Shown here piece after piece: positions 1 to 20,200 of a stretch of 64,000 nucleotides of DNA (position 1 is the first letter of the stretch; each line of letters begins with the position of its first letter). The translations under genes and the position numbers were made by a program. The DNA lies in the NCBI RefSeq assembly GCF_000003815.2, contig NC_049983.1, positions 14,618,212-14,682,211 of the forward strand, written 5' to 3'. The stretch is from Branchiostoma floridae (Eukaryota > Chordata > Leptocardii > Amphioxiformes > Branchiostomatidae). The notes under the pieces were generated by a model that was not told the origin of the DNA, ran no database searches, and saw nothing but the letters and a program-made list of their open reading frames with translations.

Positions 1-545
1 TTCCTGGCAAACCTTACTTACCCCTCTGACAAGAGACTGGCAGAGGCACATTCCAAACGGCACAGCTCATTGTAACACTTGTATCAGAGTCTGGGATAAT
101 TGTTGCATTCGAGCAAGGACTCTAATTGGGGTTGGTACTTCAGTCCATAAACTTAAAAGCCTAACTGATCAGTTTGTCAGGACTCATCTTATGCATAGTA
201 GCAACTAGCATAATTTGAGTGCATCAAAGTCTTTCTGCAAAATCGTGTACTTCGGACTCTGATGCAAGATGCCACAATGTGCTGTGCCATCTGGAGGGGG
301 CCTCAGGGTTGACCAAGACAAGCAGGCTTTCATTGATGTTGGATGCTTCTTGGTGTCTACTGTCTGTAGCAAGTTAGCAACCAAACATAGCTATGAGTCT
401 TTTTTATGTAGTCATATGTAATTGTTTATAGGTGTTTTGACAAAAACTATCAGCAAGTTTATTATAACTGCTTCATATTTTGCCAGATGATTCTAGTTCT
501 ACCTGTGGTTGTGATGTTTGAAACAGATTTCTATCCTCCATACAG

Positions 546-8150
<7,605 letters not shown>

Positions 8151-11100
8151 TGATCGCTGAACGCCTGGAGGGGACTTGGGGAGGGGCAGATGGATAAATA
8201 GAGGAAATATTGCTATTTGTATTTAATACAGTGTAGTCGGATTTAGCTTTTCTTGATATGAAGATTTGTGAGCATCTCTTTTAAGTCACTTTTTTTCCTT
8301 ACTATCATTACACTTTGGGTTATGGAGATACTGGAGAAAGAAATGATGTGCGATGAAATGACTTTTTTTCGTAATCCCTCTGTTCCCTTGGCAGTAGTTT
8401 GATAGTCCAGTCTGACTTTGTGCAGTTTGGTATTGAAGACTAAACCACTTGTGTGAGGGGTAAGCACAGGGTAGACACTGGTAACTACTGATGGGCAAGT
8501 AGAATCTACCATAGATTGTATAAAATTAATAGATAGTAGGAATAGGAATAGTTAATTTCAGCTTTTGATTTATTTTGCTTTTATGTTGTTAAGTAATCAT
8601 TAGTTTAACAGACATTGTTTCTACTTGACATTGTGTACATTCATAAATGAATATGTATATACTGACCAAAAAGAGAAGGAGAAAGTACTCCCTTCATTAG
8701 ATTAGGACTGCAAAGAAATCATGAATAAAATCCCCGGAAATGTCAGTTGTAAATATTAGACAAGCATGCTTTTAGTTTCTTTCTTATTAACATGCTGTGA
8801 CAAGGCAACTTCAATTAATATTGCCAAAGTCTGATTTATAAAATCTAAGGGAAATGAAGGAGAACCATTTGAAAATAATGATCAACATGCCAAGAGACCA
8901 GAGCTGTCTTGAGCTTTAAATTTTCTTTCCGTCCCACTCATTGTTTGGGAGGCCATGTTGTTGATTTTCATTGTTAAGCCTGTCATTTTAATCTTATGAA
9001 ATACACTTTCATAAACAGACTTTTTTGACAAACAGGGTGAATTCTTTGTCCCAACAAATTTCTGTCCCTGTACAGAAGGACAGGTCCTGGAGACAGACTT
9101 GCAACAGAAATCAGCAGGCACTTAATCATGCCAACAGCATTCAATTGTTGCGGCCTTGTCTGCAATAACTGCTGTAATTAGTGGCTCACATTGATGCTTC
9201 TGTGCTGTAGAACATTTGCTCTGCAATGATTGTAAAGATGTATTTAGAAGACACTGTACTCTGATGTACATGTAACAATCTACTAACTGGATGATATATA
9301 TGTCATCTGATTAAAAATGAAATAGTAAAAAGTTGTGTGCAGTTTGATCTGATTAAGGATTGAATTTGAAAATGTAGATGAAAGATGGAGTATTCATCGG
9401 TATTAACCTGCAATTCCTTGTATGGAATTTCTTGTATGGATTCTAGTGGGTAGATTTTATGCTTATTTGTGTAGATGTTATCACACAACTAAAGTTAGGT
9501 CACTATTATATTTATATCGAAGTGAGCACACCTCATGAATGGAATTTCCCACTAGAAGGCAGAATGGGAATTTAGCATTTTGTCTGGGATTTATTTATTC
9601 CACTTTAAATCATATTTCCCATTCTGTACACAACTGTCATACATTTGTAGTCAGAGGATTATAACTAACAAAATCATATGGAACTGCAAGGGAACTTATT
9701 GCATGTACAAACTGTATATGGAGTCTATTTTCTCATAAACCCTGAACGATAATCCAGGCCTATGACATATGGAATACCTTGAAAGGATATACACAAAAAG
9801 TAAGTTGTGCAAAAGATGCGAAGTGTTTGGTATGATGTGTAGATTATGATTAAGAAAATCTTCATATCTTGTTGTATGTTATGAGACATAATTGGATTGA
9901 TTTTTTTGTTTGAAATTGATGTTTTGGTGACGTCATGGATTAATAAATGTTTAGTTGCTTATATGTTATTCTAGGCCATTGACTTAAGATCCATATTTTT
10001 GAAATACATGTGCAGTAGAGACTAATGTATATGTATATGACTGTACTTAGATGCTTTCTTTCTTCATTTCATATAGCAGAGAGAGTAGTGCCAAAGAACA
10101 GTACACCTCACACAATCCAACAATGTTACCTGTCTGGCATTATGATAATGCTGCCATTTTGTCTTATGACTGCTGATTCAAGTCAAACATGCCATTGAGC
10201 ACACTATATTTTCCTACATCTTTATCTATACTAAACCTAGCCAAACAAAACAGAGACCAAAATTGATACCACATTTTTTATTCAGTATCCAAACACTTAA
10301 ACAGGATCTATACATTTCTATCCCATTGAGTAACCTTATTGAGATAGAAACACTATATATTTGTGGTCCTCACATTATCTGCACTTATTGGTTCATGTGA
10401 AAAATAAGAAACTTTGTAGTTTTCACAAATTGTAGGTCATCATTAGTCCACAGCAACGGTTGAAATAAGTTAGAGACCAGTGAAGTTTTGTAACAAAGTA
10501 TCTCTTCCAGTCGTTCATAACATTGCCTTCCAACCAGTTAAACCATGGCTTTGGGCCACTTAAAAGTAAAAGCCTTTCAGCCTGATAAAGCATGACCTTT
10601 CTGCTAATAACCATGTGGTATTTGTGTCCAGCTATTTTTGTTGAAATTGAATAAAACTGCTGGGCAGGGTTGGTGATGTTAGCTATCAAGGTTTCCTATA
10701 CATATTCTGTCTGTATTACTTTCAAGATTGCAAGATTTTACTGCTATATGTACCATAGCATGGATATGATAAGAATATGGCTATGGCTTAGGAAAACATG
10801 CTTTAGAAAAGATGATATGGTCTATGATGAAAGAGAAAAAAAATTAGGTCAGTAGTTTTTCTTCACCAGAATGTATATTGTCGTACTTCACACAGAATTG
10901 AATGTGTTGCTTATAGTACATAAGAATGATTAAAAGATTTTATCTTGGTCAATAAAAATCCTATGTTACACATTAAGACTGATAGCAATTCATCTATTTC
11001 TTTCTTGTTGAAGAATAAGTCATAGAATAATTTGCCTTGACTCCTGGGTATTCAAGCATCATATGTAAATCTTACAACAATAAAATTCGTTGATAGAGGG

Positions 11101-11903
11101 AACAACAAAGAAATTTTTCATTGAAACACCAATATGGAAAAAAAATCATTTATTTCACATCTTTCCAAACATATAACTGAGACAGAGTCTGTACATGTAT
11201 TCATAGCTAGTACATGTAACTTTTTACTAGGTACGAGTATGTATAAAAATAGACCTAGAGCAGATAAGCGACAACAAGTAATTCTGACTGACGTTACCAA
11301 TGCTCCCACAAAAGTCTTCATGATTTCAGTGTTTAGAAACTAGAAAAACACAACCAATACCATTATGTACAGTTCTCCACCATGTAATCTTCCATACATT
11401 CTATTTACACTGACTGTACATTTATGTCAGTCATACATTTACTTAAGTCAGCAACAAACAGTTCTTCTTAGTCTATCAAATGTAATGATAATCCTGTCAT
11501 GGAATATGATACTATACATATATTGTCATCTTACCCAGAAAAAATACCATACCAATAGAGATAAGAATGTAACCAGCTACTTACTAAATAAAGACAAGAC
11601 ACTTATGCTTGTAGAGTGCGTGTACAAAGACACTTCAGAAGTGCTGACACTACGTGTGACAAGTTTGGGGTTACATACAACATATTTCATCTGTTGAGTA
11701 TATAACTTCCATGTTTAAATCATTTTCTATCAACCTTCTTGTACTGATTCAAAAGGTAAGAATTGTTTTGCGTATAGCACAAGTACCTAGCTATAACTAC
11801 TAGTTAGTAAGTGCATTTTCCACAAAAGTCTGGCTGTGTGTATAAAGCTGGGATGAATGGGTGTAATCTTGATGTTTGTACCCAAAGACGTGCCTTTGAT
11901 GTG
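8151..11903. other. tail-to-tail 3'UTR/intergenic region of MK2/3 and TMEM167B
   Basis: AT-rich and without coding similarity. Plus-strand AATAAA candidates for MK2 occur at 8724-8729 and near 9942. Minus-strand candidates for TMEM167B (TTTATT on the + strand) occur at 11149-11154 and 10277-10282. The last one is followed on the minus strand by T/G-rich sequence, as expected of a poly(A) site. The UTR limits cannot be fixed without transcripts. Confidence 0.5.
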
Positions 11904-11986
11904 CTATTTCAGGAACATGACATAGAAGGCCATGATGACACAGGTGGCAGCTACTGGTACATGTAGTCTGGTGCCGATAACTGCAG
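11904..11986 (-). CDS. TMEM167B: TMEM167B exon 3
   Basis: Enters in phase 1 after cctttaaag. It encodes [20 protein letters not shown] then FYVMFLK and TAG, and forms the second membrane segment. Confidence 0.95.
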
Positions 11987-13515
11987 CTTTAAAGGATGAA
12001 CACAGGAACTGTTAGTGTTAACATGTAGCACATACACACGACAAAAATATCATCTCCAGCTCTTAGCTCTGTAGGTGTCCTTTTACACACGATAGTGACA
12101 GATAAAATGACAGTGGTGACCAAATATAAAAGCTCTGAAAAAAGAACATTGCAAATCATAGAAAAAAGTTAAACAATCTTATGGTCTCAGTAATTCAATT
12201 GCTGAACTCACTGAAACATGTAACACATGCATTTACAGATCCAACTGTGGTACGCTAGAAAACCAGACTGATTCATGCCGACATGTGAAGGGTTCATTAC
12301 CGATCCCCCGCCAAGCGCCCCTGCAATTTACACCCGCCCGGCGATCCAGCTAGCCCGCATAGCCTTTTGTGAGGGGGGCTAACTGGATTATCAGGTGGGT
12401 GTAAATTGTGGGGGCCCGTGTGAGGGGGCCAACCGTTCTTGTGAATCGGTAGCGAATACTTCCTAATCTCCAAGCAGATCCTATGGTAGCATAAGATAGT
12501 ATCAAAAGCTGGCAGAGGAGTGAAGCCGGCTTAGAAGATAGTATCAAAAGCTGGCAGAGGAGTGAAGCCGGCTTAGGAGTGTGTTTTGCTACCGGGGATC
12601 TGCCTCCACTGAAACAGGGAGGAGCATTTCTATTCAACATTGGTGTTGCTGCCCCTCCCTGTTGTCATGTGCTAATGATTTTACGAGCAACAAAGTCAGT
12701 GACCAGCAAATGCTCCAGTTGGAATTTAGCACCAAACAGGAAGGAGGGCAATTAGCACCTACACTTCAAGCATAGTTTGAATGGGAAACAATTGGATGTT
12801 AATAGCCTTTGTTCTAGCTGACTGGAGGCAGATTCTACATGGCAAATGGGCACCTCTTGGCTAACTATACTCCTTGGCCAGTTTGGTACTATCTTATGCC
12901 ATTGTAGGATCTGCTTGGAGATTAAATACTTCCCACCCTGGCTTGAATCAGTCTGTTTTTTAAGGGTAACTGTGCTGCTTCCTGAGACATAAACAAAGCA
13001 AGTCTGGACATTGACTCGCAAATTGAATGACGGTGGCCATACATCTAAATATATCGGGACAGTACAGAAATGTTTACTAGTATAAGTATGGGGCCGTCAT
13101 CTCTGATCTGAGCATGTGCAGTTGCAGTTGGATTCGTGAAGAGGCTTTTACAGCAAGGGTGTGTGACTATGTGGTCATCTGCAGATATAAATTCTGGTCA
13201 TTGCAAAAATTTACCTTTGTAGAAAACTCCTAGAGCTCCTTTCTTCTCCGACAGGAACCACTGCTTGAGTTTTGGTACTCTCTTCATGTAGGCACAGGTA
13301 CAGATCACCAGCAGGGCGAACACAAGCAGTCCGTCAAAGGAGTAGACTGTAAAAGAAGACAATGGGATATAATTTATATTTGTCACTTGGCACAGGGGTT
13401 GCTAAAAAGCTTATCAGCTGAGCTCATGGTCTGGAAAAGGCGTCTTCTGCTGCATGCTGATACAGCCCCCCTCCCCACTTTCGAATATTTCTCTGCAAGT
13501 TCACTTACCATTCAT
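11904..13515 (-). CDS. TMEM167B: TMEM167B / Kish-B small membrane protein, complete, three exons
   Basis: Exons on the minus strand are 13509-13515 (ATG AAT G), 13215-13346 and 11904-11986, totalling 222 nt and 73 residues plus TAG; human TMEM167B has 74. Sequence anchors are [40 protein letters not shown] and [20 protein letters not shown]. Two hydrophobic segments (about residues 6-22 and 50-70) predict a two-pass protein of the early secretory pathway. Fly kish is a secretion/Golgi gene (family knowledge). The motif KKVPRLKTWLLSEKKG of human TMEM167B, rather than TMEM167A, is the closer match. Only 7 coding bases are in exon 1, so an ORF scan cannot find the true start. Confidence 0.95.
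12315..12417. mobile_element. fold-back element in TMEM167B intron 2
   Basis: The arms gcccctgcaatttacaccc and gggtgtaaattgtgggggc, with flanking matches around gatccagctagccc / gggctaactggat, fold into an imperfect hairpin. No ORF. Confidence 0.65.
12454..12934. mobile_element. MITE-like element with ~50-bp TIRs
   Basis: The left end (aatctccaagcagatccta ... gcataagatagtatca) at 12454-12505 is repeated in inverted orientation at 12882-12934 with a few mismatches. A perfect 42-bp tandem duplication (12493-12534 and 12535-12576) lies just inside the left end. The element fills much of the 1.2-kb intron. Confidence 0.75.
12493..12576 (+). repeat. 42-bp perfect tandem duplication
   Basis: Two adjacent identical 42-bp units, each starting aagatagtatcaaaagctgg and ending gaagccggcttag. 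Confidence 0.9.
13215..13346 (-). CDS. TMEM167B: TMEM167B exon 2
   Basis: Acceptor cttttacag and donor gtaaat. It encodes the first membrane segment and the basic loop up to GVFYK, leaving in phase 1. Confidence 0.95.
13509..13515 (-). CDS. TMEM167B: TMEM167B exon 1, coding part (7 nt)
   Basis: ATG AAT G followed by gtaagtga. Joined to exon 2 it gives [10 protein letters not shown], against human MTNVYSLDGIL. The 162-bp intron and the exact residue match support this start over in-frame ATGs read into the intron. Confidence 0.9.
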
Positions 13516-14061
13516 GGCTGCCAATTTCAACTCTGCCTTCTCCTAATATACAACTTGACCGCCTTTTCGTGAAGGTGGAATGACCTAATGCGATGACAAC
13601 ATCTAGATATTCAACAATTTAGCTCAAAATGCCAACTCAACTTTTGACAACACGGAACCGGAAGTGACCTGGAACATCGAGACGAACGAGCGGAAGTTTC
13701 TGGTCCCGTGTACTCTCGCGAGACTTGAGGCCCATTGCGGAAGTGAAGTGGGTTCAGAAATCAACACACAGCGGCGGCTATGAAAACGATCGATTCGCGT
13801 GCGGCGGTGGCGCTGGGATTTCCTGCTGATTTTTCTGGCTACAGAAGCTAATACAGAAGCCGATCGTGCTCTAAAGGCCTACTGTGTTAGATCAGATGGT
13901 TTAGTAAGCTGTGATTTTTGTAGCTAGGTGGTTTGGATTTAGAGGATAAGGAAAAGTGCCAGGGGAGGGGCCTGGGCTTAGGGTTGACTTTTTAGCTGCC
14001 GTCCCTTGTCCGGTCGATCAGCGGTAACGGTGCATGGTGCAGCGGGCAGGCGGCTCACGCC
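13516..14061. promoter_or_regulatory. bidirectional promoter TMEM167B <-> SH3-FAM107 gene
   Basis: Only 546 bp separate the two divergent start codons. The middle is CpG-rich with three ETS-type sites (ACCGGAAGTG 13657-13666, AGCGGAAGT 13689-13697, GCGGAAGTG 13737-13745) and a TCTCGCGAGA palindrome at 13714-13723. No TATA box is evident. On the + side, two small upstream ORFs precede the main start: 13780-13851 (23 codons) and 14034-14072. The latter overlaps the main ATG out of frame. Confidence 0.8.
13714..13723. promoter_or_regulatory. TCTCGCGAGA core promoter element
   Basis: Perfect 10-bp palindrome known from CpG-island promoters, often bidirectional ones, in vertebrates (bound by BANP and related factors, established knowledge). 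It lies between two ETS-type sites. Confidence 0.8.
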
Positions 14062-14247
14062 ATGGGTGGTGAACTGTACAGGGCGAAGTTCGACTACGTG
14101 AAGGAGATAGAGACGGACAGGCCTGACGTCCTGAGTTTCCGTCAGGGGGACAGGTTCATCGTCACCCAGAAAAATGACGACAAGTGGTGGACAGCCGTGG
14201 CTGCTAAGGACAAGTTGGTGGGGTACGTCCCCGCGGCTTACTTGGAG
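14062..14247 (+). CDS. SH3-FAM107 exon 1: SH3 domain
   Basis: Start context cacgccATGG. It encodes a whole SH3 fold in 62 residues: ALYDY-like AKFDY (8-12), RT loop rich in acidic residues, KWW (41-43), and the 3-10 helix motif GYVPAAYLE. The SH3 most resembles the N-terminal SH3 type of NCKIPSD (YRALYAF ... GYVPPAYL), from memory. The donor is gtcagt, phase 0. Confidence 0.92.
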
Positions 14248-17200
14248 GTCAGTGTACATCACAATTCAGACACCTGATTGATGATACCAAGTCCTTGATG
14301 ATACCTATGCCTTCAGGTATCAAAAATAGATAATTTTCTTACCCGGTGAAATACTTGCTTCCCCTTTATTTCATTGAAAAGATTACAACACCGTCCACCA
14401 TGTGCAACTGCTGATTGATTTATGATTTATCTGAGGAATGTTAAGCTAGGATCTCCCTATGAAAAATGTGTAAACTTTGATGTGACTCATCATGTGAGCT
14501 CTTTAGTATTTTAGATATGATGTAAATACTTGACAAGTTGTATGAAATCCCGCCGGCATATTGCAGAGTGGACTAGAATTGATTCTAGAATCTTCACTAA
14601 ATGGCTTGTCACAACCAACAACATCTCTTTACAGTAGTTTGATGACTTTCAAATATTTTCCTCAATTGCCCTTCCTGCATAGTCACGACACGCACATGTT
14701 AGTATTGTTACAGTCAGACGTGTCTTTCGTGATCCATACCCAGTAGCTGTAAGTCACAGTTATTTGCCCACTGACTGTTTGCACAGGGCAATGTGGTTAC
14801 AGAAGGTACATGCTGAACTCCCTATTCACACCTCGTACCTCCCACACAAACAGTCAATCAACTGACAACCTTTTTTCTGTGTGTCTTTCAGAGGGACATT
14901 GGAAAACTGATCCCAGAGAACAGCAATAAGGTGGGTGTAAACTCTGAACATGGGCCAAACAGTCCTTCATCCGCCTCCAGTTGAAAGAAAAACATTTCAG
15001 TGCAGGGGTCATCGCCCTTTCTCTGCAGGTTGTAAAGCTTCACATTCTTCTCTAATGCACGACAAGTTTGGATTGGCAGAGACAATCACTTTCTATTATG
15101 GATACGGTCATGGCACACACACAAACACAGCCAGCACCAGACACCAGTGAAAGGAGAACCACTGAATCTGATGGATGGAACAGGAGATCCTGTTTTCATT
15201 GCTTGTTCCAAAATGATTGCAGTTTCCCATGTCCTCTGCAGTTCTATGTGATACTTGGGCAAATATAGCTGTCTGAATAGAGTCTATGTTGTTTTAACAG
15301 GGTGGAAGAAGATTGGACAAATAGTACTTCAATCATATCTCAGTGTGAAAAACAGTATGCAAATATGAGTAGAGTTTTGCAGCAGACTTTGGCCTTTTTT
15401 TCACATGATGTGATTTGGAAGGTAGTCAAACAGTTACATCCAAATTAAACAACTGCACCCCCCTGACATGTTGTTTAATAGCCCATTGCATGAACTGACT
15501 CTCATGACCAATTATTTGCTGAATTCTAACATCCATACCCCTGTATGAAGGCCTGGTGGAGGCTAGCAGGCGCTGGCCTCGAAAGTCTATGGAGCAGGCA
15601 GTGAAGAAATGCAAACAATTTGGGTTCCTTTAGTCCAAATGTAAGTGTTAATGGACAGATCTTTCAGGGGATTAAGAGTAAACTGTTGTGAGCAACAACA
15701 CCTGGAGTAGGACCTAATGGACTTTGTGGCCTGCAGTCCATCGGGATGAAAAACAAAGACCTTTGGGCTTATCCAGGCAATACTTCAGTCATACCTGGGT
15801 GAGGCAGAATGCTTTGATGCTGCTTATCTGGGGCCAGCTGTAATGTTTTATAAATCAGAAATGATAAACACCCAAGGTGATAAAAAGTTCACATGACATT
15901 GATAACCTTCTTGGAGTTATTTACTCTGTTTGGAGTCAGTCTCCATGGTGACTAATACCACAGTGTACTCTGGACAATGACCAAGTCTCCTACAGCTGTG
16001 TGTCATAGTCTCAACACACAAATACCACAGCCAAGTAGCATCTGGAGTTAAGTGCGGCCTGGGTTTCTCAAAAGCAGTCTGGCCAGGACGTTTGTATTGG
16101 ACTGCTCTCAGGCGTGTCTTAAGCTGCTGAGTGTATTGATACCATACTGTAACAAACAGAGCAAGTGGACTGAGAACCGCCATGGTAGGGTTGGTTACTC
16201 AGGTACAACGAGGCTTGTCAGGGTGTATTAAACATAGCCACACCTGGGCCCAGCTCATTTCACAGCCTGGCTGCTATGTTGGGTATGTAGGGGTGAACCA
16301 AAAGTGCAGGGGGTATGACCTGTGGGGTTAAAAGTGTTACAGTCGAAATTTGGGCAAGTACTTTCCTCATCTTAGATATATGGACACTAAAAGGATGGTT
16401 AAACAGGGCAGTTTGAATACTGATTGTATTTGGCAATCCTGCTCAGCTGGTCTTTAACTTTGTTGACTGATAAAATGAATAAAACATGACAGTAATGTGG
16501 AGATAGCCAAATGTTTTATTGTTCTGTCTTCCTGAACATTTACATGATTTAACCCTCTGGTCCATTAGGTTCCAAAGTGTATGCATGGATGACAGGACAA
16601 AGAATAGTGTCATAGCAACCAATCCTCTTCAAAGACGATGAGAAATGATGTGTAAATTATGGATTAGACAGTCTATTCCATGAGAGCATCCCCTGGGAAA
16701 TGATACAAATGTGATGTGTCAACAATATTGCTTTCACATTGTCTAGCACCATCACATTTACTGTACTTTGGCTTCCATATGAAACCTGATATTGTGAGCC
16801 TTTGCATTTTTTAAAAATTCTTGACATTTTCTCATTTCATATGTTTCATAATGTTGTAAATTTACTGTGCTCACTTTCAATTGATTGAAGATTAAAACAA
16901 TAGTACCTAATATAATGCTACCAAAAGCAAATGTGTGAAAGGTAATATGCCCCTGGGTAAGACTGCATTTTATCCATTGACCAAATCATTTATATAAGTA
17001 AATTCTTCTCCAAGCAAATTTCACCTGCAGTTAAAATTGAAGTGTGATTTACTGACAGAGTAACGTTAATGTCTGTGCACTTGTTTTTGATGGATGGCTG
17101 CCGTTATACCACCATTTTGTATGAGTGGACATGTGCATTGTACAGGCAGACTTGTACAGTGGGTATCATGATCTCATATATCACCAAGCTCTGCCAGGTA

Positions 17201-20200
17201 CAGTGTGATCAATGCATGCCAACTACCCGTGAGGACTTTTTAAACCTCTTTAATGAAACATAAACCTATTAATGCCCCAAGGTCAATCCTTAATCTAACA
17301 CTAGGAAATAACATTATTTACTTGACTTTTGCTCAATGGGAAAGATCTGCATGTCACATTACTTTCCTGTTGAGTATTCATAGAATATGGATTATATCTG
17401 ATGTTCAAATTGGGGGCTACCTGTGAAATAAAGGTAACCTGGGTTGAACAAAGCCACAGACTTGATAATGGAATGTAAACATCCCTAAGTAGGTTATCGA
17501 TCATGGCTGCCATGAAAGCTGTTTTGTCTGTCCTGGGCACAAGTTCCACTTGACAATGCCACTGCTGACCAGTCTGAAATTTGCAGCGACACTTCTTAAA
17601 ATAGATACCCTACCTATAGGTGGTATAATGTGCTCAGTATCTCTTACTCATTATTATAAAACAAAATTTTAAGTTAATTTTATTTCATCATTTACTCTCC
17701 TACCCTCCATTTCTTACATGTACGTCCCTGATTTCAGAGTCCATTGGACTCCATATGGATCATTTATAGGGAACTGTTTAGAAATATTATACTGCTCATC
17801 ATGGGTAGCTGGCATAGTGGAAACTTTTAGATAAAAGCATCACCATGTCATACTGTATTTCATATAAAATGTATCTCAGTGAGTCAGTGGAAATAGATCA
17901 GATTGTAAGAAGAAAATCAAGAATACTTTAAAGACCAAGGTGGTACTATATATATACACTACACCCAATGCCTGTGAAAGCAGAATGTATAATCAATTGC
18001 AGATTATAGCTGTGTTATTTTATCAAACTAACTCATTGTGTTACTTGTCAATTATTTGAGATTTTGACAACAGTGCACATTACACATCCTGGACATTAGG
18101 AAGCCCGTATTACTGTAAATTTTCAATCTCATGCATTTACAATGTCCTTGCAAATGGAGCGTAACATCATGCCAAATTATCAAATTAGGACAAAGGTGCT
18201 AAAGACCCAAACACCCATTGAATGGGTAATTGATCCATTTTTTATAGGTCAACAATGAGTTTGAGTTATGGTAAAGTTTCACCCCTCTGACATTTGATCA
18301 ATGTTGATACTGAAGCTGAATGTAATACCAGCTGGAATAATAGATATCAGGCTTAAAGGCAAAACATTGTAGAAAATAGATATCATGATCTTATTGAAAA
18401 TGTTTACACAAGCATACTCAATAACAATTACTGTCAATTTACAGACACCATAACATTGTCCGTCATCTTGTTACGTCAGTTTGGAAAAGATGAAGTATTT
18501 GCCTAAGTTGGGATTAAAATGATAGAGGTGTCAAACTGAAGGTGTGAAAAGCACTGACAAGTTTCATTTGGAGCACAAAGGTAGGAAGAAGATACAAACA
18601 GGCTTTTTATATATGGACCTTTGTGCTACTATCTGAAATGTTACCCTACATGAATTGAATATCATATTGCTGAGTCATCCCTGTGTCTTGAGATGATGCA
18701 TTATACTGGATGGTGATGCCTCTTCCTGGAGCTTGTTACTCAGGAAACAGGCATTGATTACTGGTAAAGAATGAAGAAGACTGACTCCTCAAGACATAGT
18801 AATTTTGATGATTCACCCATATTGGATATCTATGATCATATGACAGGGTGTTTCTTCATAGAATGTCCCAAGATAGTTTAACTGTTTGCTGGTGTAGCCT
18901 GACTACTAGTATCTGAGTTGTACTTGAAAGACCAAACATCCCCACATTCCTGGGTCTTTAATAACCAGAAGTTGGATGTTTGCCCAGTTGCAGTACTTCT
19001 TTGAAGTGGGGTCAGGAAGGATGCTTTGACCTTCAAAAGTATGTCCCTCCAAATGGCTTCCCCAGTCCATAGGATATGGGTTAGTAGATATGGGTGTGGC
19101 AGTTATCTTTTGTAGGACTGGTAGGAATTAAGGGATTGGAGGATTTGAAAAACTTGCGACTTTGGGGCAGATTACATTCCCTACACACTTTGTGCTTTGT
19201 CAATTAATATGTTTTATGAAAAAAGGAAGAAAGGAAGGAGGAAACGAGGCTTGCATGCTTTTTAGAAGCTTATTGTAAAATGCATGCTTAACGCAAGCTG
19301 TTTCGATTGCATTTATTTCCATGTAATTGATGGGTGGTGCCACCACCCACCCATGACCACCGTGGTGGTATTTCGGCATATTTCGTATTGGACATTTGTT
19401 ATAAAGTTATATATGATAGACTTTGGCATGATTCATGAATAGCTTTAATTGCATATTTTTACCTTACTGGTGTGGTCCTACAGTATTGCAATGCAAGGCT
19501 CCAACAGGATAAAGATTACAGTTAACATAGTGGGCTGGCAGACTCATTGTAAGGGTATCAGTTCGGTAATGGTGCATGCAGGGCATGATATGTGCAGACT
19601 CCAGTAATGGAGACCTGAATCACAGTTACATGGTGAATTGGAATACAATGGCTGTTATTTTCTGGTAGTGAGAGATTGGTTGAGTGCTTTCTCCCATTGC
19701 AGGTACATGTGGTAGAATTTAGGAATGGCAGTGATGGCATAATGTTACCTATTTCATGATTGCTTTTCTGATAGCCCAAGAGTACCTAATGGTATGGCAG
19801 GATCCAATCTTTATTTCATTTCACCTATGGCCCATTTCATAGTGTAATGTCTTGGAATTACTGGAAGCTCAATCAGAATGGGAGAGAAACATGTACTATT
19901 CACATATACCAAGTGTTGTGAGGTATAATAAGAAAGTTATGGATAACAGTTTGCACCACATACAGAAAAAAACAACAGATACATATAATCATATATTAGC
20001 TATCACACATACAGGAATAACAAAAGTGTCTGCAGAAACAATCTTATTAAAAGCAATTTTCAAGACAGAATCCATCTTTTAACCCATCTTTTGACAGGTG
20101 TCTGTCAAAGAAGCTGTTGGTAATTGGCCGTGATGAAAAGATATTAATTAGGCTGTGAAATGTAATGCCCTAATCAGTGTAATGGACTGGGAAATAGCCT

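Noticed and set aside
1-545. Upstream MK2 exon (N-lobe) in the first 545 bases
   Set aside because: I searched for the segment before the hinge and found no matching frame; it must lie to the left of the window.
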